Below are positions 17,410 to 25,400 of a stretch of DNA of 60,091 nucleotides, piece after piece. The first letter of the stretch is position 1. Every line of letters begins with the position of its first letter. The translations under genes were made by a program, and so were the position numbers. The notes below the pieces were generated by a model. The model saw only the letters and a program-made list of their open reading frames with translations, did no database searches and was not told where the DNA came from. Origin of the DNA: Paenibacillus lemnae (GTDB taxonomy: Bacteria; Bacillota; Bacilli; Paenibacillales; Paenibacillaceae); the NCBI RefSeq assembly GCF_012933385.1, contig NZ_JABBPN010000030.1:1-60091 (forward strand), written 5' to 3'.

Positions 17410-19014
17410 CTACGCCTTCATCACCCGGGTATGAATATCTTTGACAACAATTCGTGCCGATTCGATCGCACCGGACTGCCAGCCTGTCATATAACTCAGA
17501 TGCTCACCGGCAAGGTAAATGCGGTTATCCGGTTTACAGAGTGCAGGATAAAAGGACTTGCGGTCGTCCGAACTGTAGGAAGCCCATCCCCCTTCCTGAT
17601 ATTTCGTCTTCTTCCAGTCAATCGAGAACGAAGCTTCAAATTCTTTGGCATATTGTGGGTGAATCTTCCCTCCCTGGGAGAGTGCCAGCCGCTCTCTCTC
17701 GATATAGGACAGATTCGCGATTTTGTCGGCGTTTCCACCGTAAGCATAATATCCGAGCAGGATCCCTTTTTTCGAGAAATAGTCATTCGGCGGATAAAAG
17801 ATTTGTGTGATGTCCATGTTCGTCAAGCTGCTGCCGCCATAGATGTGGTCATCTTCTTCCCAAAAGCGCCGCTTGAACTGCAGGCCAATCTTGCCCGCGG
17901 ACGCATAATTAGTACTGGCAATCGCTTTGGACATTTCCGGAGAAAAATCGGCTGGAATGTTTTTCAGCACGCTCAGCGGAATTGTACAGATGCAGTAATC
18001 TCCGGTGATTTCCTTTTGCACGCCGGTATCAGGACTGCTGTAGAGCACTTTGACCCCCTCGCCCGATTGCCGGATGGCTTTGACCTCTGCACGATACCGA
18101 ATACGGTTCCCCACTCGTTTGACAAATGCTTCGCTGATCTTATCCATGCCGCCGACCGGATGGAACATCATCATCTGCTGGTCATAACTGTATTCATTGC
18201 TGAAATATCTGCCAAAGCCAGAGTCAATGATGGACTTCAGGTCAAACGGATCACGCCTCACCCCGCCGTCCAGCGCTCCGCCCGGTTCTTCCTTGTAGCC
18301 GCCCCGCGATGAGCCTTTGTAGAACAGGTCCGGACTCAAATCCCCTTCTGCTCGCAAATAGTCCACCAGTTTATTTTTCTCCTCTGACGTCAGGGGTAGA
18401 TCCAACAGGTTTTGGTTGACTGCTTTCGCCAGCATTTCTGCAGTGTACCCCCGTACGTCAGCCTTCGCCGCTCTCTTCGGCACCCGGCGGTTCGAGAGCG
18501 CTCCGGCATTTTCGTTATAGTAAAACCCGCTCTCATTCACATTATTGAACGGCTCAACAGCGATGCCGAACTTTCGGCAGTATTCCATCGTAACGTGAAA
18601 CTGTGGAATTCGCATGGGACCAACATTGAAGTACATACCGGAATCAAAACGCGCCGTCTGCCGTCCGCTTCCAATCTCAGATACGGAGGTTCCTTTCCGG
18701 ATCGTCCAGCATCGTCCCCCGGCAAAGCTTTTGGCTTCAAGAATCGTGCAGTCATAGCCAGCAAGGCCAAGCTCGTAAGCAGCGGTCATTCCTGCGAGGC
18801 CCGCCCCCAGAATGATGATCTTCTTCCCGCCCCGTCCACTCAGCTTCAGATCGCTCTGACCCGGCGGAACGAATTCGGCAGCCTTCAGCGTCTCCGGTGC
18901 CAACAGGCCCATTGTGCCCATCAGGCTGAATACGGCGGCGGAGCCTCCTACCTTTCCAACTGTTGTCAGAAACTGCCTTCGTGTCATTTCTTCCTGTTTT
19001 TCTTTTGTCGCCAT
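17410..19014 (-). CDS. Tat-exported flavin amine oxidase, L-amino-acid-oxidase type
   Basis: A 534-residue FAD enzyme. The N-terminus holds a twin-arginine signal, TRRQFLTT at residues 11-18, then a hydrophobic stretch to about 40, so it should be exported folded with FAD bound. The dinucleotide loop ILGAGLAGMTAAYELG and GGRCWTIRKG follow; NVGPMRIP near residue 130 contains the arginine that binds the substrate carboxylate in snake-venom L-amino-acid oxidases; the C-terminus has LAGEHLSYMTGWQSGAIESA. The reaction would be amino acid + O2 to imino acid + H2O2. It heads an operon with exported RidA and TatA. A GlnR/TnrA-type box lies 77-93 bases upstream of its start. Confidence 0.92.
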   Translation of the reverse strand: MATKEKQEEMTRRQFLTTVGKVGGSAAVFSLMGTMGLLAPETLKAAEFVPPGQSDLKLSGRGGKKIIILGAGLAGMTAAYELGLAGYDCTILEAKSFAGGRCWTIRKGTSVSEIGSGRQTARFDSGMYFNVGPMRIPQFHVTMEYCRKFGIAVEPFNNVNESGFYYNENAGALSNRRVPKRAAKADVRGYTAEMLAKAVNQNLLDLPLTSEEKNKLVDYLRAEGDLSPDLFYKGSSRGGYKEEPGGALDGGVRRDPFDLKSIIDSGFGRYFSNEYSYDQQMMMFHPVGGMDKISEAFVKRVGNRIRYRAEVKAIRQSGEGVKVLYSSPDTGVQKEITGDYCICTIPLSVLKNIPADFSPEMSKAIASTNYASAGKIGLQFKRRFWEEDDHIYGGSSLTNMDITQIFYPPNDYFSKKGILLGYYAYGGNADKIANLSYIERERLALSQGGKIHPQYAKEFEASFSIDWKKTKYQEGGWASYSSDDRKSFYPALCKPDNRIYLAGEHLSYMTGWQSGAIESARIVVKDIHTRVMKA

Positions 19015-19090
19015 GACCTCGCCACTCCTTTGCCGTGAAATCAGTTGATACGCTGATCTTAGCAGAGAAAAAGAAATCTGAGTTAAATTA

Positions 19091-19107
19091 TGTTAGATAT
19101 CCTTACA
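19091..19107. promoter_or_regulatory. Perfect GlnR/TnrA-type operator
   Basis: TGTTAGATATCCTTACA matches the 17-bp TGTNA-N7-TNACA site of the Bacillota nitrogen regulators GlnR and TnrA at every fixed position. It lies in the 246-base gap between the divergent oxidase and MerR-tatC units, within an AT-rich promoter region. Confidence 0.75.
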
Positions 19108-19260
19108 TATATTTTATATTTTATGAAAAATAATTGCTTTTTTTGGATTTTTTACATAAAATAAGTTTCATGAAACCCTGATATTAAGGAGTGAGATGCT
19201 TTTCCGTTGGATGACACGGCATATACACGTCAGTTATATTTACAAATGGAGGCGATGGCT

Positions 19261-19512
19261 GTGGAAAGCAAGGTCATGAGTATTGGAGTTGTTTGTGAGC
19301 TGACAGGACTTACAGAAAGGAAAATCCGGTATTACGAACAGAGGAAGCTGATTTTTCCGGATCGGACTAAAGGAGGCAATCGAAGATATTCTTTTCAGGA
19401 TGTAGAGAAGCTGATGGACATCCATCAGAAAATGCAGGAGGGATTTAATACAGTAGAACTAAGGGAAAGCCCCAGATCGCACAGACGAAGATGCACCCCT
19501 ATCTATCCTTAA
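19261..19512 (+). CDS. Short MerR-family regulator, TnrA/GlnR-like
   Basis: An 83-residue protein from the GTG at 19261, chosen because TGGAGG stands 7 bases ahead; the same frame extends up to a TTG at 19207 (101 residues). It holds a complete winged-helix DNA-binding domain: MSIGVVCELTGLTERKIRYY, then a wing with GGNRRYSFQDVEKLMDI. This resembles TnrA of Bacillus subtilis. Past residue 63 similarity ends and the tail is short and basic (SPRSHRRRC), so the C-terminal segment by which TnrA/GlnR sense feedback-inhibited glutamine synthetase is missing or replaced. It precedes tatC by 42 bases and probably regulates this region, perhaps through the box at 19091. Confidence 0.75.
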   Translation: MESKVMSIGVVCELTGLTERKIRYYEQRKLIFPDRTKGGNRRYSFQDVEKLMDIHQKMQEGFNTVELRESPRSHRRRCTPIYP

Positions 19513-19554
19513 GCAGCGAAGACAAGGCTTTATATACGGAAAGGAGAGTTCTAT

Positions 19555-20325
19555 GTGAATATCCAGCCCTCAATGAGTCTGGTCGGTCATATCGCAGAGC
19601 TCCGTAAACGAATCATGGCGGTCGCTGCAGTCTTCGTGCTCGGCATGACCGGCGGTCTTCTTGCAGCTCCGGGTTTTCTGACTGTTATAAAAATCCATTC
19701 CCCAGCGTTTCAGGTCACCTGGAATGTATTCTCCCCTTGGGATGGACTGCGAATTTACATGAGTATTGCTCTTGTATTGTCGCTGCTGGTTACACTGCCG
19801 TTCGCGTTATATCAGCTGTGGCTGTTCGTCAGGGATGGCCTGACCCCGCGGGAGCAAAAAGCAGCTCTCAAATTCATCCCTTTTTCGGTACTCTGCTTTA
19901 TGGCCGGCCTGGCCTTTGCTTATTTCGTCGTGTTTCCAATGAGTCTGGCCTTCACTGCCAGAATCAATACACAAATGGATCTGGTCGAGACTTACGGAGT
20001 CGCACAGTATTTTGGCTTCATGTTTAACATTGTGCTTCCTCTGTCCCTGGCGTTTGAACTGCCTGCGGTAGTCCTGTTTCTGACCCGGATCGGGCTGTTG
20101 AATCCCGACCTGCTGCACAGCATGCGCCGTTATGCATACCTGCTGCTCGTGGTGATTTCAGCCTTGATCTCACCGCCGGATATCATCTCCCACCTGATGG
20201 TCGCCGTCCCGCTGATTGGTCTTTACGAACTGAGTGCACTGCTCGCACGGTGGATGCACCGGCGCGAGGAAGAACAGGAATGCCATGATAGTGAAGATGC
20301 TGTGCTCGGACAGCAGCGCGCATAG
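19555..20325 (+). CDS. tatC: Sec-independent translocase protein TatC
   Basis: A 256-residue protein with six membrane helices and TatC landmarks: MSLVGHIAELRKRI at the N-terminus (the conserved cytoplasmic motif that reads the twin-arginine signal), FVRDGLTPREQKAAL in the first cytoplasmic loop, and a conserved glutamate in LPLSLAFELPAVV. The start is GTG at 19555 behind AAGGAGAG. It lies downstream of the MerR-like gene and opposite the oxidase-RidA-TatA unit, so the window encodes a complete two-component TatAC translocase next to a substrate. Confidence 0.93.
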   Translation: MNIQPSMSLVGHIAELRKRIMAVAAVFVLGMTGGLLAAPGFLTVIKIHSPAFQVTWNVFSPWDGLRIYMSIALVLSLLVTLPFALYQLWLFVRDGLTPREQKAALKFIPFSVLCFMAGLAFAYFVVFPMSLAFTARINTQMDLVETYGVAQYFGFMFNIVLPLSLAFELPAVVLFLTRIGLLNPDLLHSMRRYAYLLLVVISALISPPDIISHLMVAVPLIGLYELSALLARWMHRREEEQECHDSEDAVLGQQRA

Positions 20326-20338
20326 GCTAAGACAAAAA

Positions 20339-20375
20339 AAGTGGCGATACAGGGTCAGCCCTCATATCGCCACTT
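20339..20375. terminator. Bidirectional terminator between tatC and HD-GYP genes
   Basis: Arms AAGTGGCGATA and TATCGCCACTT pair perfectly around a 15-base loop, with an A run before and a T-rich run after. It serves two convergent genes. Confidence 0.85.
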
Positions 20376-20402
20376 CTTTGGTTCTTCACAGATTCTAATA
20401 CC

Positions 20403-21920
20403 TTATACCCAGTGAGCGGCCTCCTTAAGCTGGCCTTCATTGGCGCGCATATATCTCACAAACATGCCGGCAAAATCAGGATCCCATTGAGTCCCGCGCC
20501 CATTCTCCAGAATGTCGAGCGCTTCCGCTGAACTCATCCCTCTCCGGTATGGTCGGTCAGAAGTCATGGCATCGTAGGCGTCTGCGACGGCAATAATGCG
20601 TCCAAACAGCGGAATATCTTTACCCGACAGCCCGTCGGGATACCCTTTACCATCATATCTTTCATGGTGAGAGCGCACGCCTTCGAGGAAGGGTGCCATG
20701 GCATCCGCCGGTTCAATCTGGCGCAATATGTTTTCCCCTTGTGCCGGATGAGCTTTCACCTGGGAAAATTCCTCGTCCGTCAATTTCCCCTCTTTTAGCA
20801 GGATGTTATCACGCACGCCTATTTTTCCGATGTCATGCAGTAAGGCTGTCTTATGTAAAAAATCAATATTCTGCTCATTCAGGCCTGCAAGCTGGCCAAT
20901 CAGCACGGAATATTCCGCCACACGAAGGGAATGACCTGCGGTATACGGATCTCGTGCATCCAGTGCTGCAGCCAGCGCAGCAAAATAGCTTTCCAGAAGT
21001 TTGCGGTTCCGCTCCTCCCTCATCTGCAGTCCTCTGACCATCATATTGAATCCGGCAATCAAGCTGGAAAATTCATCAGAGTACAAATTGGAGGTTTGAA
21101 CAAACCGCCCCTCCTTCACCGTATCCATCGCCTTGTACAGCTGCCGAATCGGGCGGTTCACATCCTGCGTCATCAGCAGCGCACCGATATAGGCGAAACC
21201 TACACCCAGCAGCAGAATGATGCCGGCCCAGCCCCAATAGTCCTGAGCCATCAGCTCACTGAACTCCTCAATGCGGACCTGGGCCGCGAGACTGAACAGA
21301 AACAGCGGACACGTGCCGATCAGCATCGTGCTGAGCAGAAATTTGGTTCGAATCGCTGTAAAAACATGGCCCTCCAACGAAAAGTCCACACCATACCGGT
21401 TCAATGCCTGACGGCGCAGTTCCTTGACAACCGGACGAATGGCCGCTGCGGTCAGGAAGAACTCAATCATGGCATGACAGCTGGCGATCATGATCGCGCC
21501 CAGTGCCCCGATCCAAACATAAAAGAGCGGAATTTGGAGCAGTCCGTGCTGGATCATCCAGATGGTTACTCCGGCAGCCGGAATTGCCAAGCCTAACAGA
21601 TGCGGACCGAAAATACGGTACACCGCCTGACGCGGCATCCGGTGCGCTCTTAAATAAGCTTCTTCCAGCTTGCCAAGTCCCGCATCCTGATCCTGTAAAG
21701 CTTCACGTATGAGACGCAGATGTTTGAAAAAGTAATAAAACTCCGCGGTCAGCATAATGAAAAACGAACCGCCGATGACCCCAAGCAGCCGTATACCTTC
21801 GATATAAGAAAATTTGACGGTCGTCGTGAGCATCACACCACCAACCACAGCAACTGCGATCAGGGAACCAATCACGTAATTACGTATCAGCTGATGGAGA
21901 AAGGACTTATACAGCTGCAT
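20403..21920 (-). CDS. Membrane HD-GYP domain protein (putative c-di-GMP phosphodiesterase)
   Basis: A 505-residue protein from the ATG at 21920; a TTG at 22061 would add 47 residues but lacks a site. The first 270 residues contain about six membrane helices in two sets, then a HAMP-like segment with MTQDVNRPIRQLYKAMDTV. The C-terminal domain carries the metal-binding HD pair LLHDIGKIGVRDNIL, the SHHERYDGKGYPDGLSG motif with GYP, and DRPYRRGMS. HD-GYP enzymes hydrolyse cyclic di-GMP to pGpG or GMP. No GGDEF domain is present. Confidence 0.9.
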   Translation of the reverse strand: MQLYKSFLHQLIRNYVIGSLIAVAVVGGVMLTTTVKFSYIEGIRLLGVIGGSFFIMLTAEFYYFFKHLRLIREALQDQDAGLGKLEEAYLRAHRMPRQAVYRIFGPHLLGLAIPAAGVTIWMIQHGLLQIPLFYVWIGALGAIMIASCHAMIEFFLTAAAIRPVVKELRRQALNRYGVDFSLEGHVFTAIRTKFLLSTMLIGTCPLFLFSLAAQVRIEEFSELMAQDYWGWAGIILLLGVGFAYIGALLMTQDVNRPIRQLYKAMDTVKEGRFVQTSNLYSDEFSSLIAGFNMMVRGLQMREERNRKLLESYFAALAAALDARDPYTAGHSLRVAEYSVLIGQLAGLNEQNIDFLHKTALLHDIGKIGVRDNILLKEGKLTDEEFSQVKAHPAQGENILRQIEPADAMAPFLEGVRSHHERYDGKGYPDGLSGKDIPLFGRIIAVADAYDAMTSDRPYRRGMSSAEALDILENGRGTQWDPDFAGMFVRYMRANEGQLKEAAHWV

Positions 21921-22382
21921 GAAAATGCCTACTTTCTTCTGCAAATGTTTATATCTAGAAATATCGGTGTAAACCGCGAAAAAATCAAGCCATTTATTTT
22001 TATCTTTCCACGATTGCCCAAGCCCCTTGCTTTTTCTGAAAATTTCTGATATAATTTTCAAGTGTTATATGAAGTTTGACCCCGTGAAAGTTCCTCGCAT
22101 TATTGATTCTCACGACAATTTCTTCTAGAAGTTTGTAAATTCCTATTTTCTAACCCAAAAAGTATGAGTTTAAAAAGGACATTGGTATTTTCGATTCACT
22201 GGCGCGGTCATCGGAGCCGCAAGGACGAAAGAGAGGCAGGGCTTTTGTTGTTTTGGAAGTAATGATCCACTTGACTTCAACAGGAACCAACTGTACAGCC
22301 TACAAGGCAGTCAGGCGTTAAATTTTATATAAGTATGTATATGAACATTCACATATGACGCCCCAACAGGGCATCCCGACTT
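21921..22382 (+). other. Non-coding interval with candidate structured leader RNA
   Basis: This stretch between the HD-GYP start and the terminator at 22383 holds no convincing gene. Several local inverted repeats are visible on the plus strand: GAAGT/ACTTC around 22256-22279, GCCT/AGGC near 22299, and GGCGT/ACGCC enclosing an AT-rich segment near 22314-22361. A GC-rich patch at 22200-22241 containing GCCGCAAGGACGAAAG looks like structured RNA but matches no riboswitch class that I recognise. It could be a leader of the giant repeat-protein gene or a small RNA. Confidence 0.35.
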
Positions 22383-22420
22383 AAAAGCACCCGGCAGCAC
22401 AGCTGCCGGGTGCTTTTTCA
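22383..22420 (+). terminator. Strong intrinsic terminator upstream of the giant repeat gene
   Basis: Arms AAAAGCACCCGGCAGCA and TGCCGGGTGCTTTTT enclose a 4-base loop. It lies 73 bases before the TTG start of the 1549-residue protein, so it either ends an upstream RNA or acts as an attenuator. Confidence 0.85.
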
Positions 22421-22492
22421 TGAAATTGTGACAGCTGCCCATTCCGGTGCATATGATGCCGAAGATGAACATCGGAAGGAGCGTGCAGTCTT

Positions 22493-25400
22493 TTGAAGAA
22501 ACGAGGGAAGAGTTCAACAGTCAAGGATCTCAGTCAGCGTTATCTGGTGGATCCTAACATGAAGGAAATTGATCTGCCTGAGCGAAGCGGTAAACGCCAT
22601 AAATCAGAGGATCGGGAGGCATTGGTATTATCGGCAGCCCCGCCGGCACCTCCGGCTGCAAAGACAAATGAGCCGCAGATGGACATCGCATCACCTCAGG
22701 AAGCTGTAATAGAACCTGATGCTGTGAAGGAAATGCCGGTCATGGAGGCACCACCTGTCAGCAAAACCGTGGCAATCCCCTCTCCTGCCGCAATCCGTCA
22801 ACAGCTGGTGGATGAACGGCAGATGCCGGCTTCGAAGGGACCTTTCATTTATACGGAAGACATCGGGGAATACGCCATTACAGAGAGCCGAATCGCCTCC
22901 CGTGCCGTGACCTCCTCTAAACTGGCAGCACACTCTGTCGGCAGTGACAAGCTGCAGGATTATGCGGTGACTTCCATTCATCTTGCCGACGGGAGCGTTA
23001 CGTCCAGTAAACTTGCGCCCTCTTCGATCACCGCCGAGCACATGGCTGGCAGCAGTATCACAGACCGCAATATCGCAGATAACGCCATCAGCGGCGACAA
23101 GATCAAACCGGAAAGCATCAGCGGCGCAAAATTGGCAGAGCATGCCGTCACCTCGGAGAAATTAGCCGACGGGGCTGTTCTTCCCCGCCATCTCAGCCCG
23201 ATGAGCATTCCGGGACATCTGCTGGATGATGAGGCCGTCACTGCTTCCAAAATATCTTCCAGCGGAGTGGATACACGCCACCTGGCTAACGAGGCCGTGC
23301 ATACCTCCAAACTGGCTGACGGCGCGGTTACAGCTTCCAAAATCCGGGACGGTGCCATTACGGCCAGTAAAATTGAGCCACAATCCCTCAGCGGCATGCA
23401 TTTTCAGCCGGAGAGCATTACCGGGGTGTATCTGGCGCCCGGCGCAGTTGGACGCATGCATCTGGATCATGCAGCGGTCGGTCCGGATCAGCTGGAAGCT
23501 GGCAGTATCAGTGCCGCACACATTCGTGATGAAGCCATTACAGCCAGGCATCTGGCCCAAGGGTTAATCGGGCCTGAGCAGATTCAGCCCTCGTCCATCG
23601 GCAGAGAGCAGCTGGCGGCCGGCGGCATCCAGACCCGGCATTTGGGGGAAGCCAGCGTCACAAGCACGAAGCTGTCGGATCAGTCGGTCAGCACTGCCAA
23701 GCTGGTAGAGCAGTCCGTCACCGCTTCCAAAATTGCAGATCAAAGCATTCTGCCCAGCAAAATTACAGATGAAGCGGTACAAACACGTCATATCGGAAAA
23801 GGTGCTGTACAAAGTGAACAGCTTGCTCCGCAGTCGGTTCACGCTGAACACCTGGCCCCCCAGTCCATTCAAGGCAATCACCTTCAGGATGGAACCATCC
23901 GGCCGCATCACTTCAGTTCAAGTGCCGTAGAAGGAAGCGCCATTGCGCCTGATTCCATCCAGGAACGGCATCTTGCCGTAGATTCCGTATCCTCCGATCA
24001 TATACAAAATGAATCCATAACCACCGAGAAGCTCGCACCCGAAAGTGTAGATGGCAGCAAGCTTGCGCCCGGCTCCGTCAGTGGTCAAACCTTGGCGGCA
24101 GGAGGCGTTACCTCTTTCCATCTCGCTGCAGGCCTGATCCGGCAGGTACACCTGGGAGACGGCAGTATCGGTTCTTCTGCAATCAAGGACCAGGCTGTGC
24201 AGCAGGAGCATTTGGCCACCGGTGCTGTAACCACCCGGCATCTGGCTGATAAAAGCATCTCCACCTCTGCGCTTGCCGCGGGTGCTGTCACCTCGGAGAA
24301 GCTCGCTCCCGGTTCCGTGACCGATGATGCCCTTGCAGAAGGCTCCATTTTCCCGCAGCATTTGTCCGATCATGCCGTCACTTCACTCAAGCTGTCTCCG
24401 GAAAGCGTGACGACCGACAAGCTGACGGATTTATCCGTAAGTGCCGCCAAATTGGCTGAGAGCAGTGTCAATTCCTCCAAAATTGCGGAAGGTGCTGTGC
24501 AGGAGCGGCATCTGGCTTCTGGTTCCGTTGCTTCCGGGGCCCTGCAGACCGGCTCTGTAACGTCGGATAAAATAGCCGCCCAATCCGTAACAGGCAGTCA
24601 TTTGGCTCTGGAATCCGTAAATGGCAGACACCTGGCTCAAGAGTCAATTTACGGCTATCATTTGAAAAAGAACAGCATAACCCTGAGCCATCTGGCGGAG
24701 GAAGTCCGCTCTGCAGATCTTTTTGCCGATGCCAGCCTGCCTGGCCGTAAGCTGACGCCCGGCTCCATCGCCGAAAGCCATTTAAGCAAATCCGCGGTAT
24801 CGGAGACAGCCATTCAGGATTACGCTATCAGCAGCAGCAAGCTCCAGGCAGAATCCATCACGGCAGAGCATGTGCAGGAACGTGCCATTCAATCCGTCCA
24901 CCTTGCAGCTGAATCCGTTCAGTCCCCGCATCTTGCGGAACGTGCGGTAGAGGAGAAGCATTTGGCTTCAGATTCCATCACCCGGGACCATCTGCAAAAA
25001 GCGATTATCAGCTCGGTGCATTTGGCAGATCAAGCTGTCGGAAGTGAGCATCTGCAGCCTGAGGCTGTGAATGGAAGCCATCTGTCTGAAGGCAGCATCA
25101 CGTCCCTGCATCTGCAGGATAACGCAGTGAACGCCCGGCATATCGCTCCTTCTTCTGTTTCGGGAAATCATCTGCAGACCCAGTCCATCACCTATGTCCA
25201 TCTGCAGCCGTCAAGCACCGGGGCGGAGCATCTGCAGCCAGCAGCCGTCCAATCCCGGCATATCGCCGAAGGGGCTGTTCTGCCGCATCACCTGCAAAAG
25301 CAAAGCATCAACGCTGAGCATATTGAGAGTGGAGCCATCACCGGTGACCTGATTCAGGACGGAACGCTGACTGGAGAGAAGCTGGCGGAGAGCACAATCA

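Noticed and set aside
22200..22245. Possible cyclic-di-GMP riboswitch near the HD-GYP gene
   Set aside because: The diagnostic GGCAAACC and GACGCAAAGC elements of class I are absent and class II features do not fit, so only an unassigned leader is reported.
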